Source: an uncultured Myxococcales bacterium
Lineage (GTDB): Bacteria > Myxococcota_A > UBA9042
DNA: 41,538 nt
Assembly (NCBI GenBank): GCA_937910235.1
Contig: CALENB010000012.1
Coordinates: 1-41,538, forward strand
Reading direction: 5' to 3'
Shown here piece by piece: positions 17,030 to 25,335 of this stretch; positions within the stretch are counted from its first letter, which is position 1; every line of letters starts with the position of its first letter. The position numbers were made by a program, and so were the translations under genes. The notes under the pieces were generated by a model, which ran no database searches, had not been told where the DNA came from, and was given only the letters and a program-made list of their open reading frames with translations.

Positions 17030-19900
17030 ATGACGCCGCCGCTGACCGGACAACTCAGGCCGTGCTCACCACGCAGCCCGCGCGCGCGCAGGAACGCGGG
17101 GGCTGCGGTGGTGATGCTCGTGGCGACGGCGCTCGTGGCGACGGTGCTCGTGGCGACGGTGCTGCTGCTGACGGCCGCTCCAGCGCTGGCCCAGGACGGC
17201 ACCTCGCTGAAGATGCAGGTCGAGTCGCGCCGTGTCGTGATGGGCAACCACCTCGTACTGCACCTCACCGCCCGTGGTGAGTTCGATGACCTTACCCCCC
17301 CGAGCTCCGAGGGCTTCGATTTTCAGCAGACCGGGCGCCGCTCGCAGATGAGCATCATCGGTGCCCGCGTCACCCGCAGCCTCGTGCTGACCTACGCCGG
17401 CACGCCGCGACGGCCCGGTAAGTGGCAGGTGCGCGGCGCGGTGTTGACGCAGCGTGGCAAGGCGGTCGCCCGCACGGGCAGCGTCACGATCGAGGTGCTG
17501 GATGGTCGCGCCGCGCTGGGCCCCGCCCTGCCCCCAGAGCAGGCGACGGACCTCAAACGCTACGCGCGGGAGCAGTTCTTCGTGCGACCGGTGCTGAGCA
17601 CAACGCAGCCTTATGTGGGCCAGCCCCTCGTCGTCAGCTACGAGCTCTACTGGGCGCGTGGCGGCTCGGTGCAAGGCATTCGAGAGATCTCAGAGCCGAC
17701 TTTTGCGGGGTTTGAGGCTGAAGACTTGCTTGGCGGGCAACCCCAACAGCAGGAACAAGTGCGGCTACAGGGGCGCATCTTCTTTCGGCAAGTGACGCGA
17801 AAGCTGCTGCTCATCGCGGCCGAGCCGGGCCAGTACGACATCTTTGGGCCACGCTACCAGGTTGATGTCGGGGACTTCTTCGACTCGCGCGCGCTCAAGA
17901 TCGGGCCGCCGCCGATCAAGGTGCAGGTCAACGCGGTGCCGGACGCGGGCCGCCCAAAGAGCTATCGGGAAGACGCGATTGGCCAGCTGACGCTGCAGGC
18001 GCACCTGTTGCACCGTGGTCGACCCACGACGCGCGTGAAGGTGAACACAGGCGAGCGCGCGGTGCTGAACTACGAGGTGTCAGGGAACGGGAACCTGTTG
18101 AGTCTACCGGAAATCAAGCCACCGGCTGTGCCGGGCATGACCATTACGCCGCTGCCGGGTCGCCCCGACCAGGGCGTCAAGCGCACGGCGAGCGGCATCG
18201 AAGGCAAGCGGGTTTGGCAGTATCTGCTCAGCTTTTCGGAGCCTGGGGTGAAGGTGCTCCCGGCGTTGGTGTGGAGTCATTTCGACCCTGCCCAGGCCCG
18301 GTTCGAGACGACGCGGGTCGACGGGTTGACCATCGAGGTGACGTCCAGCGTGGGCACGACGGGGGCGGTCGCTGGGGCGGATGCGGGCGGTGGCGCTGGT
18401 GGTCCTGGCGATCCGACGGCCAATCCTGGGCAAGTGGCGCCTGGGCAAGCTGGGGCGCCGAACCAGCCCGGGTCGCCGAACCAGACCGGGTCGCCGAACC
18501 AGACCGGGTCGCCAGCTGCGACCGGCGGGCCATCGACGTCGGGCATGCCGGGCGCACCGAGCGCCGACGCCGTGCCGACGCTACGAAACATCGCGCCGCG
18601 CGCCGGCCTCGCGCATACGACCCATCTGCACTTCACCGAAGCGGGCTGGTTCTGGCCAATGTCTGGCGCGCCGTGGGCGGCGGCCTTGCTCCTCGTCGGT
18701 CTGTGGCAGTGGCGACGCCGGCGCGCGATTGCGGCACCAGCGCGGGCCGCTCAGGGTGCGCTGGGAGACGCGGCGGACGCGATCGACACGGCGGCGGACC
18801 ACGCGGCCCTCCATGACGTGACCTCGACCTATCTGCTGAGCCGACTCGGCCTCAGGATCGCGGGGCTGACATCGGCCGCATTGCGGACCACGCTGCGCGA
18901 CCACGACGTCGACTCCGAGACGGCATCGCAGCTCATCGTCCAGCTGGAGCACTGTGATTACGCCAGATTTGCGCCTGGCGGGGGCGACGACGAGCTGCGC
19001 GCGACCGGTCGGCAGATCCTCGCCGCCCTCACCAAGATCGACGCCGCCATCGCTCAGGCCGCGGACGGCGGCGTACCCAGTTCGAAGCGGGCACGGCACG
19101 GAGCCGCGCGCGCGCTGGCCTGGTTCACCCTCGTGGCCTCGGCCTTGAGCCTCTCGCCGCATCCGGCGCACGCCGCAACGCTCGATCAGAGCTTTCAGGC
19201 CGCGAATGCGGCCTACGTCAGCGGCGATATGGCCGCCGCACAACGAGGCTACGAGGCGCTGTTGGCGCATGGTCTCCAGGCTGCGGCGGTGCACTACAAT
19301 CTCGGCAATGTCCTCACACGCCTCGACCGACTGGGGGAGGCGCTGAGCCACTACCGTCAGGCGCAGCGCCTCGACCCGGATGAACCGCTGCAGAGCGATA
19401 TCGCCCACAATCTCAAAAGCGTGCGGCGCATGTTGGGCGACAGGGCGCGACGCAATCACCGCGTGCTGCACGTTTTTGACGAGTCTCCGGAGCTGGATGT
19501 GGCGGTGGCCCGCGCTGCCCCGCGTACGGCCCTGGGCGTGCTCACGCTGGCCACCGGAGTCGCCGCGCTGCTGCTGATTGGCGTCGCGCTCTTTGCCAGC
19601 GCGGGCCTGCTGACGCGCGTCGTGACGGGTGTGCTGATCGTCGTACAACTCCTGGCCGCCGGGTGGCTCTGGCACGCGCAGCGTGCGGACCGCGAGGTTC
19701 ACCAAGCCGTTGTCGTCCTTGAGGACGCGTCGCTAAAGCCTTGCCTCGGCACCGGCGAGCGCCTCGATCTCCCGGAGGGTCTCGAGGTGCGGATCGTGCG
19801 ACAGCGGCCTGACGGCCGGGCCGAGGTGCGCCTGCCCAATGGCCGCACTGGCTGTGTGACCGGCGATGCGCTCGTCACGATCGCCCACGGCACCCGATGA
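17030..19900 (+). CDS. batD: BatD-BatE fusion (BatD domain, TPR, SH3-like C-terminus)
   Basis: The 956-residue product begins with an ATG touching the upstream stop. After a long basic n-region, the signal peptide core (~27-53) ends near APALAQ. Residues ~55-450 are the BatD periplasmic beta-rich part (GEFDDLTPP...GFDFQQTGRRS, then the REQFFVRP segment and a KVLPALVW-type ending). A Gly/Pro/Asn linker (~440-510) contains an 18-base repeat. A TM helix lies at ~548-562, then a cytoplasmic helical segment. Around residues 688-719 a second signal-peptide-like stretch ends PAHAAT. TPRs follow (~721-803), then a pair of TM helices (~834-884) and a ~65-residue SH3-like tail: the layout of BatE. The family role is envelope stress/aerotolerance with BatA/B and MoxR. 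The stop overlaps the next start (ATGA). Confidence 0.85.
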   Translation: MTPPLTGQLRPCSPRSPRARRNAGAAVVMLVATALVATVLVATVLLLTAAPALAQDGTSLKMQVESRRVVMGNHLVLHLTARGEFDDLTPPSSEGFDFQQTGRRSQMSIIGARVTRSLVLTYAGTPRRPGKWQVRGAVLTQRGKAVARTGSVTIEVLDGRAALGPALPPEQATDLKRYAREQFFVRPVLSTTQPYVGQPLVVSYELYWARGGSVQGIREISEPTFAGFEAEDLLGGQPQQQEQVRLQGRIFFRQVTRKLLLIAAEPGQYDIFGPRYQVDVGDFFDSRALKIGPPPIKVQVNAVPDAGRPKSYREDAIGQLTLQAHLLHRGRPTTRVKVNTGERAVLNYEVSGNGNLLSLPEIKPPAVPGMTITPLPGRPDQGVKRTASGIEGKRVWQYLLSFSEPGVKVLPALVWSHFDPAQARFETTRVDGLTIEVTSSVGTTGAVAGADAGGGAGGPGDPTANPGQVAPGQAGAPNQPGSPNQTGSPNQTGSPAATGGPSTSGMPGAPSADAVPTLRNIAPRAGLAHTTHLHFTEAGWFWPMSGAPWAAALLLVGLWQWRRRRAIAAPARAAQGALGDAADAIDTAADHAALHDVTSTYLLSRLGLRIAGLTSAALRTTLRDHDVDSETASQLIVQLEHCDYARFAPGGGDDELRATGRQILAALTKIDAAIAQAADGGVPSSKRARHGAARALAWFTLVASALSLSPHPAHAATLDQSFQAANAAYVSGDMAAAQRGYEALLAHGLQAAAVHYNLGNVLTRLDRLGEALSHYRQAQRLDPDEPLQSDIAHNLKSVRRMLGDRARRNHRVLHVFDESPELDVAVARAAPRTALGVLTLATGVAALLLIGVALFASAGLLTRVVTGVLIVVQLLAAGWLWHAQRADREVHQAVVVLEDASLKPCLGTGERLDLPEGLEVRIVRQRPDGRAEVRLPNGRTGCVTGDALVTIAHGTR
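17116..17160 (+). repeat. Three 15-base tandem repeats inside the BatD signal peptide
   Basis: GCTCGTGGCGACGGY is present three times in a row (17116-17130, 17131-17145, 17146-17160), in frame, encoding LVATA-LVATV-LVATV. Each unit adds five hydrophobic residues to the signal peptide core, making it unusually long. Confidence 0.9.
18457..18510 (+). repeat. Three 18-base tandem repeats in the BatD linker
   Basis: The unit GCCGAACCAGACCGGGTC occurs three times (18457-18474 with one mismatch, 18475-18492, 18493-18510) and encodes repeats of PNQTGS in the flexible linker before the BatD membrane helix. This is an in-frame length-variable linker type. Confidence 0.85.
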
Positions 19901-21951
19901 TCAGCGCTCGGACCCGACCGGACACCGCGCCGGACTCGACCAGGGGCATCGGGCGCGGCTACGCTGGGACGATGATGAGTCGTCCCGCGCTGCTGCTGAT
20001 TCTGCTTCCCCTGTGCCTGTGGGGATGTGGGCTGTGGGGATGTGGCCGCCACAAGTCCGCCCACCGGCCGGCGGCGACGCCAGAGGCCGCCGGTGTCGCC
20101 CAACCGTCGGGCACGCAGACCGGAGGCACCCAGACCGGAAGCGCCCGAACCACGGCCGCGGCGGCAGGGGCCGGGCTCGCCGTCGACCCAGCGCAGCCGC
20201 CCTCAGCAGACGCGGATCCCGAGACGCTGCGGTTGGCCGCGACTCGGGGCGCCGTCATGGGGCGACCGGGCGCGTTCGATGTCCTGGTCGCCGCAGCCGG
20301 CCCGATCGCCGACGCGACGCGCCTGGACGCCGCGATCGCGCCAATCATCGCAGCCCTGCGACGCCTGCCCGACGTGCAGCGTGTCTGGAGCCGAACCGAG
20401 GCCGGGATGGTGCGAGTCGTGGTGCGCTGCGGCGCCACCCGTACGGCGGCGCAGGCGGAGCGCTTGGTCCGGGCGACCTGGGCCGCCGCGTCGCTGACCG
20501 AGCTGACCGATCCAAGTGTCTACGCGATCGCTCCTGGCCAACGCGCCGTCGCCGCGTTCACCGTCATCGCGAACGCTGGGCCGCGGGAGGCGACCCGGCT
20601 CCTGGCCGAGAAAATCAACCCAGCCGCGCGGGCGTTGCCGGACGTGGCGCGCGTCTGGACGGCGGGCGCGGTGCACCCCTACCACGTCGTTCGCTGGATG
20701 CCTCCGTACCTCGCACGCCACAAGATCGGCATCGCAGAAGCGCAGCGCCGTCTGGAGCAGGCCCTCGTCACAGGCCGCGGGACGCTAGCGAAGCGACTTG
20801 ACGCCGCGCCGCTACCGGTCGCGCCGGGCCGTCCGTCCGCCGACAAGAAGGTGACGTTGGCGGACCTTGTCGTCTCGACCACCGGCCTCGGCGAGCCGAC
20901 GACGCGGGCCTACACCGGCAATCGGGTGATTGTGTCAACCGTCGTGGAGGCCGGCAGCCAGACCCCAGGCAACAGGCTCAGCGGCCAATTGGCCACCGAG
21001 ATCGCACACAAACGACTCCGGCAGCTACCCAAAACAGTCGAGCATTTCCATCACGCGCTCACCGCCATGGAGCGCTACCGCCTGATTCAAAAGCAGCCCG
21101 CCGCGCCAGACGCCGACCGCGCCTTCCGTGGCCAGCTCGCGTCGCTCGGTAAGGCGCGCATGTTCCACGACATCTTCGTCCTCGGCGGCGAAGACGGCGT
21201 GCCGGCGCACATGCAAGACCACGCCACGGACGGACAGGTCTGGACCATGTGGCTAGCGGTCGGGGCTGGCGTCCGCCAGGAAGAGGTCTATCAAACGTTG
21301 GCTGAGCGCTTGCCAGACTGGCGTGTCGTGCCGATCGCCGACGAGCACGACACCGCGCTGAATTGGCTCGCGCGCCCAGGCACGACCGCCAGCGTGGTCT
21401 TCGCGTCGAACGACGCCGTGCTGCTCACGCGCGCCACCACCGCGCTCACGCGGGAGCTGGCCGCCGAGCGTCGCATTGGCTTGCGCCGCAGCGGCCCGCA
21501 TCGGTCACGAACAGGCGCCCCGTTCGGCATGACACGGCGGGATGTCGCGCGAGCGCGGGGTGTCGCCGCGGCCGACCTCGCGTTGGCGACGCAGCTGAAC
21601 GTTGGGCTGCGATACGCCGGGAACGTCGACGGCGTGGCGGTCTGGACAGGCCTGCCGACGGGCGTCATGTCGACACGGCAGGGCGAGCTACCGCTGGCTG
21701 CCGGCACATCGCTCATCGCGTGGCAGGAGGTGCTGCAGCTCCGAGATGACAGCCAGGACACACCGCGACTGCGCATCGATGGCCTACCAGCGCTATGGTA
21801 CGGCGCCGACCCGCGCGAGGACGCGGCAGGGGAGTTCGCGCGTGCGTTCTGGATGGCTGTCGAGCAGCGAATTGAGCCGTCGCGCCGCCTTGACGTGCGC
21901 TCACTCATCACCGGCCAACGTCCGTTGAGCCAGGCGCTCCGTGCACCTTAG
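19897..21951 (+). CDS. Lipoprotein resembling the periplasmic porter domains of an RND pump, without membrane helices
   Basis: 684 residues from the ATG at 19897, which overlaps the batD/E stop (ATGA). An internal ATG at 19972 (residue 26) gives a neater lipoprotein signal. The lipobox region is duplicated (Cys44 and Cys49). Residues ~125-200 (LDAAIAPIIAALRRLPDVQRVWS...GMVRVVVRCGA) match the PN1 style of RND pumps. Residues ~215-290 match PN2, with ALPDVARVWTAGA and a VVRWMPPYLARHKIGIAEAQ segment. Residues ~318-375 (KVTLADLVV...GNRVIVSTVVEAG) match the segment that follows PN2. A second set occurs at ~447-655, with LPLAAGTSLIAW and LRIDGLPALWYGA. The twelve helices that normally separate and flank these are absent. 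The comparison is by eye. It may be an envelope-anchored adaptor or lipid-binding protein rather than a pump. The next gene overlaps its end by 11 bases. Confidence 0.65.
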   Translation: MISARTRPDTAPDSTRGIGRGYAGTMMSRPALLLILLPLCLWGCGLWGCGRHKSAHRPAATPEAAGVAQPSGTQTGGTQTGSARTTAAAAGAGLAVDPAQPPSADADPETLRLAATRGAVMGRPGAFDVLVAAAGPIADATRLDAAIAPIIAALRRLPDVQRVWSRTEAGMVRVVVRCGATRTAAQAERLVRATWAAASLTELTDPSVYAIAPGQRAVAAFTVIANAGPREATRLLAEKINPAARALPDVARVWTAGAVHPYHVVRWMPPYLARHKIGIAEAQRRLEQALVTGRGTLAKRLDAAPLPVAPGRPSADKKVTLADLVVSTTGLGEPTTRAYTGNRVIVSTVVEAGSQTPGNRLSGQLATEIAHKRLRQLPKTVEHFHHALTAMERYRLIQKQPAAPDADRAFRGQLASLGKARMFHDIFVLGGEDGVPAHMQDHATDGQVWTMWLAVGAGVRQEEVYQTLAERLPDWRVVPIADEHDTALNWLARPGTTASVVFASNDAVLLTRATTALTRELAAERRIGLRRSGPHRSRTGAPFGMTRRDVARARGVAAADLALATQLNVGLRYAGNVDGVAVWTGLPTGVMSTRQGELPLAAGTSLIAWQEVLQLRDDSQDTPRLRIDGLPALWYGADPREDAAGEFARAFWMAVEQRIEPSRRLDVRSLITGQRPLSQALRAP
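20017..20045 (+). repeat. 15-base tandem duplication of the lipobox
   Basis: CTGTGGGGATGTGG occurs at 20017-20030 and again at 20032-20045, a 15-base period, encoding LWGCG-LWGCG. The result is two consecutive candidate lipidation cysteines in the RND-porter-like lipoprotein. Confidence 0.9.
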
Positions 21952-23053
21952 CTGGCCCAGAATCGGGTCGGTGGGTGGCCTGCTGATCGCCTGCCTGCTG
22001 GCCGCGTGCGGCGCGTGGGAGGTTGAGGCGCCCGTCTCGTGGCAGCCAAAGCCCTGTCCCACGCTCGCAGCTCAGCTCGCCGGGCTGAGCGACCACGTCG
22101 CGGCCGGCGGGCTGACGGCGACACACGCGCTGCTCTCTCAGCCAGCGGTTGGCGCGGATCTGCGGGTCTTTTTGCGGTTCGCGCAGGAGACCGCCGCGAC
22201 ACCAGCAGGTCCGGCGTCGGATGCGACGTCCGACGCGACGGAAGATGCGGCGCCGAAGGTTGGCGCCATCGACCCTGCGACGGTGACGGCGTGGCTGGAG
22301 GTCCTCGTCGGCGAGCTGACGAAGCCACCACCCGGCCAAGCCACCGCAGCGCCGGCGCTCACGGCGATCGCGGCGATCGGTGCGTGCGGCACGCCCGACG
22401 CGTGGCAGCTGATCGGCGCCCTCCTGCGCGACAAGCGCGCCAGCGCGGGGTTGCACAGTCTCGCCCGCGCCAGCCTACGGTCCGCAGCCATCAAGAACGC
22501 CGAGCTCGCGGCGGTGGGGCTGGACGCGCCTGAGAACTTTCTGGTCTTGACCAACACCTTGCTGCGTTCCCTGGCTGATCCGACGTTCGATCCCACCACC
22601 CTGCTCGCGTTGCTCGGCGACCTAGCGGCGGCGCCAGACGGGTTACTGGCGGCCCTCGGCGGGGGCGTGGCGCTCCTGGTGACCGACGAAACGGGCGCAA
22701 TCGCGCCGCAACGGCGCGCCCAAACCGCGGCGCTGCTGACGTGCGCGCGCGCGCCAGACACGGTGGGCGCGCTGCCGTGGCTGCTTCACGGCCTGATGGT
22801 CCGCCAGCCCGGCCTCGATGCGCCGCTCCCGCCTGCGCAGGACTGGCGAGGCGCGCTCGACATCAGCGCGTCCACCGCCGACGCGCTCGCGCAGGCTGCG
22901 GTTGTCCGCGACGCGCTGGCGCGGTTGCTCGTCGGCGCGCTCACCACCCCCATCCTCGGCGAGCTCCGGACCCTGCTGCGCCCCCCACTCGCAGCCGAGC
23001 TGGGCGGCCTCGTCACCGGCATCGCTGAGGCCGCGACATGCACCCAGCGCTGA
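21941..23053 (+). CDS. Lipoprotein of unknown function (operon with RND-like lipoprotein)
   Basis: The 370-residue protein starts at GTG 21941, inside the end of the preceding gene (11-base overlap). The start gives a clear lipoprotein signal with LLAACG as lipobox. The mature part is Ala/Leu-rich and mostly helical, with HEAT-like character in places (for example around AIAAIGACGTPDAWQLIGALLRD). There are about six further Cys. No catalytic motif was found and I do not recognise a family. Its stop overlaps the start of the FadL-like gene by 16 bases, so the three genes are probably translationally coupled and act in the same envelope process. Confidence 0.8.
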   Translation: MHLSWPRIGSVGGLLIACLLAACGAWEVEAPVSWQPKPCPTLAAQLAGLSDHVAAGGLTATHALLSQPAVGADLRVFLRFAQETAATPAGPASDATSDATEDAAPKVGAIDPATVTAWLEVLVGELTKPPPGQATAAPALTAIAAIGACGTPDAWQLIGALLRDKRASAGLHSLARASLRSAAIKNAELAAVGLDAPENFLVLTNTLLRSLADPTFDPTTLLALLGDLAAAPDGLLAALGGGVALLVTDETGAIAPQRRAQTAALLTCARAPDTVGALPWLLHGLMVRQPGLDAPLPPAQDWRGALDISASTADALAQAAVVRDALARLLVGALTTPILGELRTLLRPPLAAELGGLVTGIAEAATCTQR

Positions 23054-24366
23054 CGCATGCGATTTCTGTGCGGCTTGGTGGCCGTGTTGCTGCGCGCTGT
23101 GCTGCGCTGCACCCAGTCGTTGTGCATGCGGCCCTCTGGACGATGACGCTGCTGCCGGCCGCCGCGGGAGCTAGCGTCGGCGCGCTGTACGGCGTCAGCG
23201 CCGCGTCGATCGGTCGTGCCGGCCAGAGCGCTGCGACACCAGAAGGCGACGCCACCACGTTCCACAACGTCGCCGCGCTGGCGTCAACCGACGGCAGCGT
23301 CAGGCTTGGGTTCGTCACCGCGCTGCACGCCATCGCGCTCGACGCGCGCTGCAGTGGGCCGACGTGTATCGCGGCTCGGCGCCCGGCACCGACCCAGAGC
23401 CTCAGCGCTGGGTGGGCCGGCAAGGTGCACCGCCGCGTCGGACTCGGCGTCACGTTTTCGACCCCGGCGGGCGAGTTGGTCCGCATCAGCGCCCCGGATC
23501 CGCGCCGCCCGCATCTGCCGACTTTGGAGGGGCCCGCCGACCAGTTCGCCTTGTTTGCTGGGCTAGGAGCGCGCGTGCTGCCATGGCTGGAGTTGGGCGT
23601 CGGCGCTCAGGTGCGCGCCCGCATCGCCAGCGCCGTGCAGCTCGACCTCGACCCCATCAACCGAACCGTCGACCGCGCAGACGTCCAGATTCACCTCGGG
23701 CCGACCTTCAGCGCGGTCGCGGGGCTGCGCATCCACGGCCCGTCCGCGACGATGGTCGCGGTGTCGTGGCATCAGCGCGCGGGGGTACCCTACGACATCC
23801 CTGCACAGCTCGGCCTCGACGGTGTGGGCGCAGTGCACCTCCGACTCGCGCAGGTGGCCCATACGACGCCGCACACGCTCCAGTTCGCAGTGGCATGGCG
23901 CGGCCCGACGATCGAGCTGGAGGCGGGGCTGCGGTGGGCCTTGTGGGCGCGGGTGCAAGGACTCGGCCCCGATTTGAGCTCCGACGTCCGCGGCGGCCTC
24001 ATCGACGGCGTGGGCCTTGGCCGCGTCGCGGACATCGACGCGCCCGCGAGCGCCTGGGTGCCAACGTTGCGAGATACGGTCTCACCAGGGGTCTCCGTGC
24101 GCTGGACGGCGCGTCCCAGCCTGATTCTCCGGGGCGGCTGGCGGTTCCGGCCCTCGCCCTTTCCGCCCGCCACGGCGACCGCGGCGATGCTCGACAGCGA
24201 TGCACACGTGGTCGCTGGCGGCCTCAGTCTTCACATCGCGGCGTGGGAGCTGGGCGTAGGCGGACAGGTGTGGCTGTGGCGGCGGCGTGCGACCCGCAGC
24301 GGCCCGATCGCAGAACACGGCGGCACCACAGTGGTGGGAAGCGCTGATCTTTCGCGGCACTTCTGA
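23038..24366 (+). CDS. FadL/OmpP1-like outer membrane beta-barrel protein
   Basis: The 442-residue length fits the FadL/TodX family. After a signal peptide (hydrophobic core near residues 32-44), the mature N-terminus reads YGVSAASIGRAGQSAAT...DATTFHNVAAL, the typical FadL start (small residues, a GRAG element, then an N-x-A motif). The rest is rich in alternating beta strands with aromatic girdles and ends in ADLSRHF, a terminal Phe as in outer membrane barrels. FadL proteins move hydrophobic compounds across the outer membrane. It is the last of three overlapping genes downstream of the Bat fusion genes. The family call is moderately firm; the substrate is unknown. Confidence 0.75.
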   Translation: MHPALTHAISVRLGGRVAARCAALHPVVVHAALWTMTLLPAAAGASVGALYGVSAASIGRAGQSAATPEGDATTFHNVAALASTDGSVRLGFVTALHAIALDARCSGPTCIAARRPAPTQSLSAGWAGKVHRRVGLGVTFSTPAGELVRISAPDPRRPHLPTLEGPADQFALFAGLGARVLPWLELGVGAQVRARIASAVQLDLDPINRTVDRADVQIHLGPTFSAVAGLRIHGPSATMVAVSWHQRAGVPYDIPAQLGLDGVGAVHLRLAQVAHTTPHTLQFAVAWRGPTIELEAGLRWALWARVQGLGPDLSSDVRGGLIDGVGLGRVADIDAPASAWVPTLRDTVSPGVSVRWTARPSLILRGGWRFRPSPFPPATATAAMLDSDAHVVAGGLSLHIAAWELGVGGQVWLWRRRATRSGPIAEHGGTTVVGSADLSRHF

Positions 24367-24396
24367 TTCTTACGACCCCGCCTGTCGGTAGAATGT

Positions 24397-24424
24397 TTGA
24401 ATGCGTGTAGGCGCATGCTACAAA
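24397..24424 (+). promoter_or_regulatory. Possible promoter with a palindrome in its spacer, upstream of the Cys-rich lipoprotein
   Basis: TTGAAT (24397-24402) and TACAAA (24419-24424) lie 16 bases apart and match the -35 and -10 consensus at four of six positions each. The spacer holds ATGCG (24401-24405) / CGCAT (24412-24416), an inverted repeat with a 6-base loop that could be an operator or a weak hairpin. The predicted transcript would start about 40 bases before the ATG at 24472. Sigma factor preferences in this lineage are not known from the sequence. Confidence 0.35.
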
Positions 24425-24471
24425 TAGTCACGAGGCGCACGGCAGCGCGCCCTTCGCTTCGGAGCCTCACG

Positions 24472-25275
24472 ATGAACCTGTCGCCCTCGCATTCCGTCGC
24501 TCGCATTGGACTGACGCTTGCGTTGACACTCCACGTCAGCGCGCTCTCCGGCTGCGGCACCACGACGCCCGACCCCGCCGCCGACAGTGGCGGCAGCCAA
24601 GCAGACTCAAACATCGGCGACAGCGCAGGATCGGACGCCGCCGCAGATGGCGCCGCGACCGACGCTACTGGAACGGCCGACGCCGGAACAACGAAGGCGG
24701 ACACTGGGTCCAGCATCAAATGCCATCCAGTGAACAACACCGGGTGTCCGGCTGGGCAGCACTGCGTCTGGGAGGCCAACAGCATCGTCTGCACCGCCGA
24801 CGGGGAGCACGCCGCGGGCGCCGACTGCACCGATGGCAAAGGCTGTAAAATCGGGGTTTGCGTAGGCGTCCAGGGGTCCAGCAAGTCCGTCTGTTCGCCG
24901 CATTGCCTCGCCAACCTCGAGTGTGCGTCGAGCATCTGCAACAGCCTGCAAGACTCGAAAGGCAAGGTCTGCGACATGGGCGTGCAAGTCACGCAGTGCG
25001 ATCCGTTCGGTACCGGCTGTGAGGTCGGAAAAACCTGCTACGCCGGCGGCAACGGCTTTGTCTGCATGAGCGTCGGCGACGTCGAAGCTGGCAAGGTCTG
25101 CGCGGATGACAACAGCTGCGCCGCTGGGCTCGCTTGCGTTGGCAAGTCCGGATCTGGGGCTGGCGTGTGCCGCAAGATGTGCAAAATGGGCGGTGGAGCA
25201 CCCTCGTGTGACGACATCAGCGTCACGTGTGCGAGCCTATTGGGTAGCAGCACCGCCGGCTACTGCGGTGGCTAG
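24472..25275 (+). CDS. Cys-rich secreted lipoprotein
   Basis: The ATG at 24472 has GGAG about 7 bases upstream and gives a signal peptide ending in a lipobox (ALSGC), so I prefer it to the upstream in-frame TTG. The 267-residue product has a long Asp/Ala/Gly/Thr tether (about 60 residues) and then ~20 Cys in repeating C-x(4-8)-C modules such as CPAGQHCVW, CTDGKGCKIGVC and CDPFGTGCEVGKTC. Similar Cys-rich modules are common in myxobacterial surface lipoproteins and probably form disulfides. The function is unknown. It follows the FadL-like gene by 105 bases and may have its own promoter. Confidence 0.8.
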   Translation: MNLSPSHSVARIGLTLALTLHVSALSGCGTTTPDPAADSGGSQADSNIGDSAGSDAAADGAATDATGTADAGTTKADTGSSIKCHPVNNTGCPAGQHCVWEANSIVCTADGEHAAGADCTDGKGCKIGVCVGVQGSSKSVCSPHCLANLECASSICNSLQDSKGKVCDMGVQVTQCDPFGTGCEVGKTCYAGGNGFVCMSVGDVEAGKVCADDNSCAAGLACVGKSGSGAGVCRKMCKMGGGAPSCDDISVTCASLLGSSTAGYCGG

Positions 25276-25335
25276 GGTGAACCAGCCGCAGGACCCAGTG
25301 GAGCGTGACGGTCGGCAGTGGCCCCGGAGGCGAGG

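Noticed and set aside
19897-21951. A complete RND efflux pump
   Set aside because: No hydrophobic segments follow the lipoprotein signal, so it cannot span the membrane or use the proton gradient.
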